From Brevibacterium spongiae (GTDB taxonomy: Bacteria; Actinomycetota; Actinomycetes; Actinomycetales; Brevibacteriaceae), in contig NZ_CP093443.1 of assembly GCF_026168515.1 (NCBI RefSeq), positions 1 to 64,000 of the forward strand: a DNA stretch of 64,000 bases, written 5' to 3'. The stretch's first letter is position 1, and every line of letters begins with the position of its first letter. Under the pieces are notes generated by a model, which was not told where the DNA came from, searched no databases, and saw only the letters and a list, made by a program, of their open reading frames with translations. Below, in pieces: positions 20,685 through 29,145 of this stretch. A program made the position numbers and the translations under genes.

Positions 20685-21368
20685 ATGACGATCATGCCGC
20701 GCCCTGCAGTGACCCGGATGGTCGAGGACTATGTCACCCTCATCTGGAAGGCCTACGAATGGCCGGGCGGTCGCCCTGCCACGACTGACCTCGCCGAACA
20801 GTTGGGTGTGACCGCCTCGACGGTGTCGGCGAACCTCAAGAAGCTCGCCCGTGACGGGTACATCGACTATGAGCCCTACGGACAGATCACCCTGACCGAT
20901 GCAGGTCGGCAGATCGCCGTGGAGACCGTCAGGCGCCACCGGATCCTCGAGACCTACCTCGTCGACGCCTTGGGACTGACCTGGGACCAGGTCCACGATG
21001 AGGCCGACCAGCTCGAACATGCCGTGTCCGATCTTGTGCTCGAGGCGATGAACGCCGCTCTCGGCCATCCGGATCGGGATCCGCACGGCGACCCGATCCC
21101 CGATGTGCACGGCCACACGGTGTCTGTGCCGAGTCGCCGGCTGCAGGAGGCCTCTCCGGGCGTTGAGGTTGCGGTGGCCAGAGTCTCCGACCGGTCCCCG
21201 GAGCTGCTGCGCTACCTCACCGACCGTGGGATCATCATCGGCACTCGGCTGACGGTCACGGCGATCAGTTCAGCTGCCTCATCGATCGCTGTGAACATCG
21301 ACGGCGAGGGCATCGAGCTCGCCCTCGACGCCGCCGAGGCGATCCGCGTCGAACCTGTCGTCGGCTGA
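20685..21368 (+). CDS. DtxR/MntR-family metal-dependent regulator
   Basis: A 227-residue iron- or manganese-dependent repressor. An N-terminal winged helix (EDYVTLIWKAYEW, then TDLAEQLGVTASTVSANLKKLARDGYI) is followed by the metal-binding/dimerisation domain (RRHRILETYLVDALGL, HDEADQLEHAVSD) and a C-terminal SH3-like FeoA domain (residues 150-225). The start could be ATG 20685, directly after the antiporter stop, or ATG 20694. Co-transcription with the antiporter suggests autogenous or metal-responsive control of that pump. Confidence 0.9.
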   Translation: MTIMPRPAVTRMVEDYVTLIWKAYEWPGGRPATTDLAEQLGVTASTVSANLKKLARDGYIDYEPYGQITLTDAGRQIAVETVRRHRILETYLVDALGLTWDQVHDEADQLEHAVSDLVLEAMNAALGHPDRDPHGDPIPDVHGHTVSVPSRRLQEASPGVEVAVARVSDRSPELLRYLTDRGIIIGTRLTVTAISSAASSIAVNIDGEGIELALDAAEAIRVEPVVG

Positions 21369-21449
21369 GGTTCAGGGGGCGGTTCGTCGGCTCGAGCCGA
21401 GACATTGCCGTGCGGTGGCCGATGCGAGTAAAATCGGCGCATACACTTC

Positions 21450-21522
21450 GGGGGTATGGCGCAATTGGTAGCGCATCTGCTTTGCAAGCAGAGGGTTAGG
21501 GGTTCGAGTCCCCTTACCTCCA
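21450..21522 (+). tRNA. tRNA-Ala (UGC), copy 2
   Basis: The same 73-base sequence as 11265-11337, anticodon TGC, with five identical upstream bases (CTTCG against TTTCG). It ends 12 bases from the stop codon of the convergent glnQ gene. Confidence 0.97.
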
Positions 21523-21533
21523 CCATCCGCCTT

Positions 21534-22259
21534 TCACAGCACCTTGTTGAGGAACGACTTCGTGCGCTCTGACTGCGGAGCGCGGAAGATCTGATCCGGC
21601 GTTCCCTCTTCGACGATGAGCCCGTCGTCCATGAACAGCACCCGATCTGCTACCTCGCTGGCGAAGCCCATCTCATGGGTGACGACGACCATGGTCATCC
21701 CCTCCTCGGCGAGCTGCTTCATCACAGCGAGGACTTCTCCGACGAGTTCGGGGTCGAGCGCACTGGTCGGTTCGTCGAAGAGCATCATCTTCGGTTCCAT
21801 CGCCAGCGCTCGAGCGATCGCCACGCGTTGCTGCTGTCCTCCGGAGAGCTGCGCCGGATAGGCTTCCGCTTTGTCTCCGAGACCGACCTTGTCCAGCAGC
21901 TTCAGGCCCCGCTCGCGCACCGCCTGCTCGCTGAGGCCACGCACCTTCCGTGGTGCCAAGGAGATGTTCTCGAGCACGCTCATGTGCGGAAACAGATTGA
22001 ACTGTTGGAAGACCATGCCGATCTCCGTGCGCACATCGTTGATGTTCGTATTCTTGTCGGTCAGGCTCTTGCCGTCGATGACGACCTCACCGCTCGTGAT
22101 CTCCTCAAGCATGTTGAGGCATCGCAGGAACGTCGATTTGCCGGAGCCGCTGGGCCCGATGACGCAGACGACCTCCTGAGGTTCGACCTCGCAGTCGATG
22201 CCCTTGAGCACCTCGTTGTCGCCGAAGGATTTGTGCAGATCGGATACGCGGATGATCAT
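21534..22259 (-). CDS. glnQ: Polar amino-acid ABC transporter ATP-binding protein
   Basis: A 241-residue ABC ATPase of the polar amino-acid uptake family. It has Walker [10 protein letters not shown] near 38, the Q-loop FQQFNLF, signature [15 protein letters not shown], Walker [15 protein letters not shown] and the switch [10 protein letters not shown]. The ATG overlaps the permease stop (TGATG). With the permease and binding protein it forms a complete importer for a polar amino acid such as glutamine, glutamate or cystine. The substrate cannot be read from sequence, so the symbol is approximate. Confidence 0.93.
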   Translation of the reverse strand: MIIRVSDLHKSFGDNEVLKGIDCEVEPQEVVCVIGPSGSGKSTFLRCLNMLEEITSGEVVIDGKSLTDKNTNINDVRTEIGMVFQQFNLFPHMSVLENISLAPRKVRGLSEQAVRERGLKLLDKVGLGDKAEAYPAQLSGGQQQRVAIARALAMEPKMMLFDEPTSALDPELVGEVLAVMKQLAEEGMTMVVVTHEMGFASEVADRVLFMDDGLIVEEGTPDQIFRAPQSERTKSFLNKVL

Positions 22260-22924
22260 CAGTGAGTCAGCCTCTTCTCCATGATGTTGAGGACCTTCGA
22301 CAGTGTCAGAGTGATGACCAGGTAGAAGATCGCTACCGTCGTATAGATCTCGACGGCGTTGAAGTGGTTGGACGCGACGAGGCGGCCCTGGAAGATGAGC
22401 TCGGGGACGAGGATGACCGACAGCAGCGAGGTGTCCTTGATGCTGATGATGAATTGGTTGCCCAACGGCGGAATCATCCGCTTGAACGCCTGCGGCCAGA
22501 TGACATAGCGCATCGTCAGGTGTTGAGAGAGCCCCAGAGACCGGCCGGCCTCCATCTGCCCCTTCTCCACCGACTGCACCGCACCGCGGACGATCTCGGC
22601 GATGTAGGCACCGGAGTTCAGGCCGATGACGACGATGCCGGCGGTCAGCGAGGGGATGTTGAAGCCGATGATGAGCGGCAGGGCGAAGTAGATCCAGATC
22701 GCCTGCACCAGCACCGGAGTGCCGCGCAGCAGCTCGATATAGGCCGTCGAGATCCCGTAGACGATCTTGTTGCGGGAGATGCGGCCGAGGCCGAAGATCG
22801 CTCCGAGGACGAAACCGATGACGAGCCCGACGACGGAGACGAGCAGCGTGTAGTACAGCCCCTGCAGCAGTGCGGGGATGTAATCGATGACTCCGAGCCA
22901 GTTGAATTGGGCTAAGCGGGACAT
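22259..22924 (-). CDS. Polar amino-acid ABC transporter permease
   Basis: A 221-residue inner-membrane permease of the HisMQ/GlnP family with about five transmembrane helices. It carries the family motif [14 protein letters not shown]-like segment ([17 protein letters not shown]) and the EAA loop [22 protein letters not shown] that docks onto the ATPase. The ATG at 22924 follows GGAAGGAAG. Being a single permease gene, it probably acts as a homodimer. Confidence 0.93.
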   Translation of the reverse strand: MSRLAQFNWLGVIDYIPALLQGLYYTLLVSVVGLVIGFVLGAIFGLGRISRNKIVYGISTAYIELLRGTPVLVQAIWIYFALPLIIGFNIPSLTAGIVVIGLNSGAYIAEIVRGAVQSVEKGQMEAGRSLGLSQHLTMRYVIWPQAFKRMIPPLGNQFIISIKDTSLLSVILVPELIFQGRLVASNHFNAVEIYTTVAIFYLVITLTLSKVLNIMEKRLTH

Positions 22925-22999
22925 ATCTTCCTTCCACAGGACTGCGGGCACGGGATGGCTCCCCTGCCCGCAGTCCGCTGTGCTCTCACAACTGAGGTG

Positions 23000-23797
23000 T
23001 CAGTCTTCGGCCGGCGGCTCTTCGCCGAACCACTCCTTGTACATCTCCGCGTACGTGCCGTCCTCCTTGATGGTGGCCAGAGCTTCGTTGACGGCCTTGA
23101 CGAGGTTCGGGTTGTCCTTCGAGATCGCGATGCCGTAGTCCTGAGCCTCGAGCAGGTCGCCGACCATCTTGAGCTTGTCCTCACCTTCGGTGCGGATGTA
23201 GTAGGCGACGTTCGGCTGATCGTAGAGCACCGCGTCGGCGCTGCCGGATTCGACCGCGAGGTAAGCCTGGTCGAGCTGTTCGTAGGTCTTCGCCTCCGCG
23301 CCCTCGATGTTGTCTTCGATGTAGGCGGCACTCGTCGACCCGAGGCGTGTGGCTACAGTCTTGCCGTCGAGGTCGTCGATGCTCTTGATGTCCTCATTGT
23401 CGGTGGGCACGCCGAGGATCAGACCGGATTTGTAGTAGGGGTCGGAGAAGTCGATCGTCTGCTTGCGCTCGTCGGTGATGCTGATGCCGGCGACGGCGAG
23501 GTCGAAGGAACCGGTCTGCAGGCCGGGGATGATGCCGTCGAAGTTCGTCACTTCCTGTTTGAGCTCGAACCCTGCTTCGTCGGCGACGGCCGTGATGAGG
23601 TCGATGTCGAAGCCGACGTACTTGCCGTCTTCCTTGAATTCGAAGGGGACGAAGGAGGTGTCTGTGGCGTAGGTGTACGAGTCTTCGAGCGGTGCATCCT
23701 CGTCGCCGCCGTCGGAGGAGCAGGCCGAGAGCCCGGCTGTCAGGGCCAGTGATGCCGCGATCGCAATTCCGGAGAAGAGCCGCTTTCTCAAGTTCAC
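23000..23797 (-). CDS. Amino-acid ABC transporter substrate-binding lipoprotein
   Basis: A 265-residue extracellular solute-binding protein, family 3. Its GTG start follows TGAGG and gives a typical lipoprotein signal with lipobox LSAC near residue 27. Family hallmarks are YVGFDIDLI, FDGIIPGLQTGSFDLAVAGISITDERKQ and IDFSDPYY. It delivers substrate to the permease encoded next. The strong ribosome-binding site and first-gene position fit the high expression usual for binding proteins. Confidence 0.92.
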   Translation of the reverse strand: MNLRKRLFSGIAIAASLALTAGLSACSSDGGDEDAPLEDSYTYATDTSFVPFEFKEDGKYVGFDIDLITAVADEAGFELKQEVTNFDGIIPGLQTGSFDLAVAGISITDERKQTIDFSDPYYKSGLILGVPTDNEDIKSIDDLDGKTVATRLGSTSAAYIEDNIEGAEAKTYEQLDQAYLAVESGSADAVLYDQPNVAYYIRTEGEDKLKMVGDLLEAQDYGIAISKDNPNLVKAVNEALATIKEDGTYAEMYKEWFGEEPPAED

Positions 23798-24259
23798 ATC
23801 TGCCTCACATTCAAAGAACATCCATTGGTCTTTCAGAATTTTCACAGTAGGCCGGAGCGTGATCGAGAGTCAAAGTGGTTCAGCTCTCATTTATCATGTG
23901 GGAGCAGTTTCGGCGACGCTCCCGAGGCACACGCAGACCGCCGAATCGAAAGGTGAGTGGCGCGGCTGTTCAGAGCATCGTTCCAGGTCACAGCATGAGC
24001 AGCGGACCGAACCTGACGAATGCTCGCCGAGGCGGCCCGCCGACTCCGTGACCGCTTGAGAAGCGTTATACAAACGCAACTTCATCTGCCGTGGCAATGT
24101 GAATTCGCTCGTCGGGAGCGGCGGAAAGAAGACGCGAGAGTTTGGCACGTCGAAGGTGAGAATCATCGCGCCGACGGGACGACGGATCCGAGGGATTGCA
24201 CGGCGGCCAAACTCCGATACTTATAGTATTCAATACCGAAAGTACTGTATGCTTCCATC
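23798..24259. promoter_or_regulatory. Divergent regulatory region between binding protein and TetR genes
   Basis: 462 bases without a credible gene. It contains a perfect operator-like inverted repeat GCGTT-ATACA-AACGC at 24063-24077, and near the TetR gene an AT-rich segment (24218-24250) with the imperfect palindrome ATACTTATAGTAT and the related AGTACTGTAT. These resemble autoregulatory TetR operators overlapping the promoter. The remainder shows nothing I can assign. Confidence 0.5.
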
Positions 24260-24895
24260 ATGTCGATGAACGAGAGCAGCCGAGGGGTCTCGCGGCGAGT
24301 CCCACGAAGTCAGGTTCGGCAGCGACTCATTGCTGCGGCCGCGGAAGCCTTCACCAAGCACGGGTATGACGCGGCAACTGTCGACGACATCGCTCTCCGA
24401 GCCGGATTCACCAAAGGTGCTGTCTATTCCAATTTCGGAAGCAAACAGGGGCTCTTCGCCGCAGTCCTCGAGGATCGCTCCGAAATCGAAAGGGACCGCC
24501 TGCTCCGAGCCGCGGAAATACCGTCGGGGGAAGTGGCGTCGTTCGTGGCGAATATCGTCGCCGAAAGCATTACGGGCGACGAGCAGCGAAGTCGGATCGG
24601 GCTCGAGTTTGCGGCACGGGCCGCTCGGGACGCTGCAGCGAGAGAGGCCTGGACGCCGTTGCGACGGACGCAGCGGGAGGTTGCCGAGCGCGCCATTCGG
24701 GAAGTCACCGGACGCAGCGGACTCGAGCTTACGATCGATCCTGAGGTGGCTGCACTTGTTCTGCACTGTCTGACGAATGGGCTGTCGATGGAGCATCTGG
24801 CCGATCCGGAGCAGGTCGACTCGGCGGCAATTGAACTGGCAGTGACCACCCTGATTGACGCCATCACTCATTCCGGGTCCGAACCGCGAAGATGA
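24260..24895 (+). CDS. TetR/AcrR-family transcriptional regulator
   Basis: A 211-residue regulator with an N-terminal TetR helix-turn-helix at about 20-65 (LIAAAAEAFTKHGYDAATVDDIALRAGFTKGAVYSNFGSK). The ligand-binding C-terminal half is not diagnostic. No ribosome-binding site precedes ATG 24260, and a -10-like TACTGTAT lies about 12 bases upstream, so a very short leader is possible. The lipoprotein gene downstream is only 71 bases away on the same strand and is a likely co-transcribed target. Confidence 0.9.
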   Translation: MSMNESSRGVSRRVPRSQVRQRLIAAAAEAFTKHGYDAATVDDIALRAGFTKGAVYSNFGSKQGLFAAVLEDRSEIERDRLLRAAEIPSGEVASFVANIVAESITGDEQRSRIGLEFAARAARDAAAREAWTPLRRTQREVAERAIREVTGRSGLELTIDPEVAALVLHCLTNGLSMEHLADPEQVDSAAIELAVTTLIDAITHSGSEPRR

Positions 24896-24966
24896 GGACC
24901 CCCGAAGGTGAGGACGATGAAATCGACGCACAGCTCGGCAGAACACCTGAAGGCAGGAGAGGCGAC

Positions 24967-25704
24967 GTGAGAGCACAGAGAAGGTTCAGGGTGATTGCCC
25001 TTTCAAGTGCAGGGTTCCTTGTCGCGCTTGGACTGAGCGCATGCGGACCGTCGCTCGACCAGGTCGATCCCGAGGGCCACTCATTTCCGATCAGCGGCGA
25101 TGACCTCGGCATCATTATGGAGTCCGGGGGCGACATTGAGTTGCGACCGGGTGACGTCGAGGCCGTCGAAGTGACGCGGTGGTTCACGGGTGATGCGGAT
25201 CAGGCGAAGTGGACGATGACGGATGATGAACTCGTACTTTCCACCGATTGCGGATTCCTGACCTCGTGCGAGGTGCGGTACCAGGTCGTCGTACCGCAGT
25301 CCGCGGCGGTGAGTCTGCAGGCGGCGAACGCAGAGGTGTCCGCGACGGACTTTGACACCTCGGTGTCGCTTGCCACGGAGAACGGGGGCATAGCAGCCTC
25401 CGACATCGGCGGTGATCTGACACTGCGCAGCACCAACGGTGACCAACACGCCAGAGGACTGAGTTCCGACAACGTCACGGCGCAGGCAGAGAACGGATCA
25501 GTCGATCTGAGGTTCGACGAGGCACCATCGAACTTAACGGTGACGACCGACAACGGTGAAGTGAGAACGTCACTGCCGAAAGCGGCCTACGCCGTCTCGC
25601 TGCGAACAGACAATGGTGCGCAGTCGAACTCGCTCATTGAGGATCCCGACAGTCCGCACACCATCGAGGTCACAACTGGCAATGGGGATGTCACGCTCGA
25701 GTGA
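24967..25704 (+). CDS. DUF4097-like beta-repeat lipoprotein
   Basis: A 245-residue lipoprotein. I chose GTG 24967 because AGGAGAGG lies just upstream and the signal peptide with lipobox LSAC then begins at the N-terminus; an ATG at 24892 overlaps the TetR stop and would add 25 residues. After the lipobox, short beta-strand repeats (LRSTNGD, AQAENGS, TTDNGEV, RTDNGA, TTGNGDV) mark a DUF4097/adhesin-type parallel beta-solenoid. Its role is unknown, probably at the cell surface. It is likely controlled by the preceding TetR protein. Confidence 0.8.
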   Translation: MRAQRRFRVIALSSAGFLVALGLSACGPSLDQVDPEGHSFPISGDDLGIIMESGGDIELRPGDVEAVEVTRWFTGDADQAKWTMTDDELVLSTDCGFLTSCEVRYQVVVPQSAAVSLQAANAEVSATDFDTSVSLATENGGIAASDIGGDLTLRSTNGDQHARGLSSDNVTAQAENGSVDLRFDEAPSNLTVTTDNGEVRTSLPKAAYAVSLRTDNGAQSNSLIEDPDSPHTIEVTTGNGDVTLE

Positions 25705-25733
25705 GACGGTCGGAAGGCCGAGATGAGAAGAGC

Positions 25734-25778
25734 ACGAGCCCGTCGGACAGCGATCATGTCGCTTTCCGACGGGCTCGT
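25734..25778. terminator. Bidirectional terminator
   Basis: ACGAGCCCGTCGGA (25734-25747) pairs with TCCGACGGGCTCGT (25765-25778), and the loop contains a further AGCGA/TCGCT stem. It lies between the convergent lipoprotein and aldehyde dehydrogenase genes. Confidence 0.87.
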
Positions 25779-25861
25779 CTCAGTCCGGGCCATGTCCGGC
25801 ACACAGGTCAACGCCGGTGCCGGTCGATTCTGCCGCAGGCTCAGCCCCGGCAGTGCACGGA

Positions 25862-27235
25862 TCAGTTGTGCACGCGGATGAGGTGCTCGTTGGTGAAGGC
25901 CTGGAACGCCCACTGAGCGTTCTCGCGGCCGTAGCCGGAGCGGTTGATGCCGCCGAACGGGTACTCCGGTCCGGACTCCATGTGGGCGTTGATGAGCGTC
26001 ATGCCGGCGTTGATCTTCTTGCCGAACTCCTGACCCTTCTCGAGGTCGTCGGTCCACACCGAGGACATGAGACCGTATTCGGTGTCATTGGCCAGACGCA
26101 GCGCATCCTCTTCGTCCTTGGCGCGGTAGATCATCACAGCTGGTCCGAAGAGCTCGTTGCAGCCGAGGTCCGAACGCGGGTCGATGTCGGTGAGCACGGC
26201 CGGGGACATGAACCAGCCCGGACGGTCGAGCTTCTTGCCGCCGGTGAGCAGGGTCGCTCCATCGGCGACGGCCTTGTCGATCATCTCGACGATCTCGTCG
26301 CGAGCGCCTTCGGAGGACACGGGTCCCATGCCGACCTCGGGGTCGTCGAAGTCCGAGACCTTGATGGCCTCGGTGGCCTTGACGGCCTCGGCGACGAATT
26401 CGTCGTAGAGCTCATCGACGACGATCATGCGCTTGGGCGAGGTGCAGACCTGTCCCGCATTCGCCAGGCGCAGGCCGACGAGCTTCTGTGCCACGGACGC
26501 CACATCCTTCGAGTCGAGGACGACGGCCGGGTCGTTGCCGCCGAGCTCGAGCACGGCGCGCTTGTAGTACTTCGCGGCGATCGCGGCCACGGAGGCACCG
26601 GCACCCTCGGAGCCGGTGAGCGAGAAGCCCTTGACGCGGAAGTCCTTGAGGACCTCTTCGGCGTGCGAGGAGTCAAGGTAGATGTTCTGGTAGACGCCCT
26701 TGGGCAGTCCCGCCTCGGTGAGGAGATCCTCGAAGTACTGCGAGGACTTCGGGCAGATCGAGGCCTGCTTCATGATGATCGAGTTGCCGACCATGAGGTT
26801 CGGCAGCACGAAGCGGGCGATCTGGTTGTAGGGGAAGTTCCAGGGCATGATGCCCAGCAGCACGCCCAGCGGCTGGTGCTCGACATAGCTGGAAGCCGCA
26901 CCTGCGGCGGCCAGATGAGTGGGTGCCAGGTGGGTGGCGGCGTTGTCGGCCATCCAACGGGCGGTGCGGGCGACCTTGTCGACCTCGCCGAGGCCCTGCT
27001 TCTTGATCTTGCCCATCTCACGACCGATGATGTCGGTCATCTCTTCGGCGTTGTCATCGACGAGATCGGCGAACTTGCGCAGGATCGCCGCGCGTTCGTG
27101 AAGCGGGGTCTCCTTCCACGCCAGATGTGCCTCATGGGCACGATCGATGTACGCGGGGATCTCTTCTTTCGGAACCGAGGCGAACTCTTCTTCGACCTCG
27201 CCGGTGTTGGCATTGGTGACAGCGAACTTGCTCAT
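25862..27235 (-). CDS. NAD(P)-dependent succinate-semialdehyde dehydrogenase-like enzyme
   Basis: A 457-residue aldehyde dehydrogenase closest to the Sad/GabD2 type (E. coli Sad is of similar size). Hallmarks are IMPWNFPYNQ near 140, the Rossmann glycine motif FSLTGSEGAGA, the catalytic Glu in ELGGNDPAVVL and the nucleophile Cys in NAGQVCTSPKR. It would oxidise succinate semialdehyde to succinate in GABA or related catabolism. The ATG at 27235 follows AAAGGAC. No GABA aminotransferase gene is nearby, so the substrate is inferred. Confidence 0.9.
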   Translation of the reverse strand: MSKFAVTNANTGEVEEEFASVPKEEIPAYIDRAHEAHLAWKETPLHERAAILRKFADLVDDNAEEMTDIIGREMGKIKKQGLGEVDKVARTARWMADNAATHLAPTHLAAAGAASSYVEHQPLGVLLGIMPWNFPYNQIARFVLPNLMVGNSIIMKQASICPKSSQYFEDLLTEAGLPKGVYQNIYLDSSHAEEVLKDFRVKGFSLTGSEGAGASVAAIAAKYYKRAVLELGGNDPAVVLDSKDVASVAQKLVGLRLANAGQVCTSPKRMIVVDELYDEFVAEAVKATEAIKVSDFDDPEVGMGPVSSEGARDEIVEMIDKAVADGATLLTGGKKLDRPGWFMSPAVLTDIDPRSDLGCNELFGPAVMIYRAKDEEDALRLANDTEYGLMSSVWTDDLEKGQEFGKKINAGMTLINAHMESGPEYPFGGINRSGYGRENAQWAFQAFTNEHLIRVHN

Positions 27236-27399
27236 GGAACGTCCTTTCACGGGTTGACGATCTGTGCCCTGTAACAAACTATCGTCTCCTGCAATTCCGC
27301 GACACTTGAGTCCGTCCCTGAGACTGCTGAATCCGTTGCTGAGGCTGCGATGCTCGTTGTTGGGACCGCTGTGTCTGTCCCCGGGTCTACTATTCAGCC

Positions 27400-27777
27400 A
27401 TGGAGAGAGTGACTGGAATCGGCGGATATTTCCTCCGCGCGAATGACCCCGAGGCCCTGACGGTCTGGTACCGCGATGTGCTCGGGCTCGACTTCGGTGA
27501 CCACGGACTGTGGCAGCAGCCGGCGGGACCGACGGTGATCGGGCTCTTCGAGGCCGACACCGACTACTTCGGGACCCGGCCCGACGGGCAGGATCGACAG
27601 CAAACGATGCTCAATTTCCGTGTCGCCGACCTTGAGGCGATGCTCGGGCAGCTGCGCGACGCCGGCGCCGAGGTGGCTGCGGAGACCCAGCAGATGGACG
27701 GAATCGGCCGGTTCGGTTGGGTCACCGATCCCGAAGGGAACCGGATCGAGCTGTGGGAGCCGGAAGAAGAGAGCTGA
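27400..27777 (+). CDS. VOC/glyoxalase-like protein
   Basis: A 125-residue single-domain vicinal-oxygen-chelate protein. It shows the paired beta-alpha-beta modules: GIGGYFLRANDPEALTVWYRDVLGLDF at the start, FRVADLEAMLGQLRDAGAEV in the middle, and the C-terminal DPEGNRIELWEP with the metal-ligand glutamate. The family includes glyoxalases, dioxygenases and drug-binding proteins, so the activity cannot be specified. Confidence 0.87.
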   Translation: MERVTGIGGYFLRANDPEALTVWYRDVLGLDFGDHGLWQQPAGPTVIGLFEADTDYFGTRPDGQDRQQTMLNFRVADLEAMLGQLRDAGAEVAAETQQMDGIGRFGWVTDPEGNRIELWEPEEES

Positions 27778-27873
27778 GCTGGGAGCGATCCCGGCCGAGT
27801 TAGGACCGGCTGCCAACGATGTTCGAGGGCGGACCGTCGACCGAGATCGACTGCGCCGACGGGGCCCGGAACC

Positions 27874-27909
27874 GGTGGGGCTGTTCCCGAACACGGGCGC
27901 AGCCCCACC
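27874..27909. terminator. Probable bidirectional terminator
   Basis: GGTGGGGCTG (27874-27883) pairs perfectly with CAGCCCCACC (27900-27909), with an inner CCCG/CGGG stem in the loop. It lies between the convergent VOC and NTF2-like genes. Confidence 0.62.
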
Positions 27910-27940
27910 AGATGGTCCGAGTCAACCCAGATAGGCCGGC

Positions 27941-28270
27941 TCAGCCCTCTCGGATCGTCATCTTCGCGATGCGGTCCCCGTCCAGGTCGAAGGCGAACGA
28001 GGATCGTCCGTTCGCGTGGGTCGACCGCCAGTCGCCGATCACGGTGACTCGGTCGCCGTCCTCCGTCACCTCTTCGGGAGTGATGGTGCCGGTCGCTCCG
28101 ATGAACTCCTTGTCGCTCCAGGCCTTGATGGCCTCGCGGCCGGCGAATTCACGGCCCCAATCGTCGACGACGCCCTCGGAAGTGAAGGCATCGAGGAAGC
28201 CCTGCTCATCGTGGGCATTGACGACGTCGATGAACGAGGCGATGGTCTTCGGGATCTGCAGATTGTCCAT
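27941..28270 (-). CDS. SnoaL/NTF2-like small protein
   Basis: A 109-residue cone-fold protein (MDNLQIPKTIASFIDVVNAHDEQGFLDAFTSEGVVDDWG, then GREAIKAWSDKEF). These features are typical of SnoaL-like polyketide-cyclase or stress-related proteins whose specific ligand is unknown. The ATG at 28270 follows AGGAG, and that site is embedded in a 16-18-bp tandem repeat. It lies downstream of the SDR gene in the same direction and is probably co-transcribed. Confidence 0.85.
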   Translation of the reverse strand: MDNLQIPKTIASFIDVVNAHDEQGFLDAFTSEGVVDDWGREFAGREAIKAWSDKEFIGATGTITPEEVTEDGDRVTVIGDWRSTHANGRSSFAFDLDGDRIAKMTIREG

Positions 28271-28278
28271 GGTGACTC

Positions 28279-28330
28279 CTGATTCTCTGTTCGGCTGATT
28301 CTCTGGGTTCAGCTGATTCTCTGTGCTCAG
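28279..28330. repeat. Short tandem repeat, three units
   Basis: Three imperfect units beginning CTGATTCTCTG occur at 28279-28294 (16 bases), 28295-28312 and 28313-28330 (18 bases each). They fill the gap between the SDR stop and the NTF2-like start, read on the minus strand as CAGAGAATCAG repeats. The last minus-strand unit runs into the ribosome-binding site of the NTF2-like gene. Confidence 0.85.
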
Positions 28331-29082
28331 CGGGTGGTGTACCCGCCGTTGGCGAAGATGGTCTGACCGGTGATCCACCGGCCCTCGGTCGCGAGGAACC
28401 GCACGATCGGAGCGATGTCCTCGATCTGGGTGAGTCGATTGCCCAAGCCCTGGGACTTGTGGAATTCGACGCGTTCGGGGGTCTCCTGCCCATAGAAGAA
28501 CGGAGTGTCCATCGGGCCGGGCGCGATGGCGGTGACGGAGATTCCGCGCTCGCCGAACTCCTTCGCCGCGGCACGAGTGAAGTGCTCGACCGGGCTCTTC
28601 CCGCCCGCATAGGTGGAGTATCCGTCGGTGAATGCGGCCAGGAGGGCGGTGACGATGGTGATGATCTGACCGTCGTCATTGAGGTGCTTGCCCGCTTCCT
28701 TGATGAAGAAGTAGGCCGCCTTCGAGTTGATGTCGAACATCGCATCGTACTCGTCCTCGCTCGTGTCCATGATCGGCTTGCGCAGCACCTTGCCGGAGGT
28801 GTTCACGGCGATGTCGATGCCGCCCAGAGCCGCCTCGGCGTCGTCGAAGAGTGCCGTGACGACCTCAGGTCGGGTGAGATCGCCGCTGAGCAGGACGCTC
28901 TTGACTCCGTGGGATTCGACAGCGGCCAGGGTTTCCTCGGCCTCGGGTCGAGTCGAATCCGAGTTGTAGTGGATGGCGACATTCGCCCCGGCCTCTGCGG
29001 CCTGACGGGCGATGAGCCCACCGAGGTTCTTCCCTCCTCCAGCGATGAGGATGTTCTTGTTCGTCAGTGTGGTGGCGGTCAT
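28327..29082 (-). CDS. Short-chain dehydrogenase/reductase
   Basis: A 251-residue SDR. The nucleotide-binding loop is GGGKNLGG near 16 (a variant of TGxxxGxG), with NTSG in the middle, the catalytic YAGGK (YxxxK) near 160, and the substrate-side AIAPGPMDTPF. The usual catalytic serine appears replaced by a Thr-rich segment (IVTALLAAFT), seen in some SDRs. The ATG follows GAGG. A TetR gene is divergent across a 63-base operator region, the usual arrangement for ligand-induced SDRs. Confidence 0.9.
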   Translation of the reverse strand: MTATTLTNKNILIAGGGKNLGGLIARQAAEAGANVAIHYNSDSTRPEAEETLAAVESHGVKSVLLSGDLTRPEVVTALFDDAEAALGGIDIAVNTSGKVLRKPIMDTSEDEYDAMFDINSKAAYFFIKEAGKHLNDDGQIITIVTALLAAFTDGYSTYAGGKSPVEHFTRAAAKEFGERGISVTAIAPGPMDTPFFYGQETPERVEFHKSQGLGNRLTQIEDIAPIVRFLATEGRWITGQTIFANGGYTTR

Positions 29083-29145
29083 TCTCAACCTCACTATATC
29101 GTCGATATACCTTGCCGTAACGACAATACACGATAATATAGCGAT
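29083..29145. promoter_or_regulatory. Divergent SDR/TetR operator-promoter
   Basis: The 15-base palindrome TATATCG-T-CGATATA at 29095-29109 is perfect around one central base. A related AT-rich segment at 29131-29147 contains TAATAT (29134-29139), a good -10 only six bases before the TetR ATG, so the TetR mRNA is probably leaderless. The palindrome overlaps the expected SDR promoter and is a likely TetR-family operator. Confidence 0.6.

Noticed and set aside
21450-21522. Second tRNA-Ala as the right attachment site of an integrated element spanning 11.3-21.4 kb
   Set aside because: Full identity of the tRNAs fits, but no integrase gene is present and most genes in between have ordinary high-GC composition; kept only as an observation.
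23894-24166. 90-codon minus-strand frame between the binding-protein and TetR genes
   Set aside because: Cys/Ser/Arg-rich translation with no start signal; the region looks regulatory.
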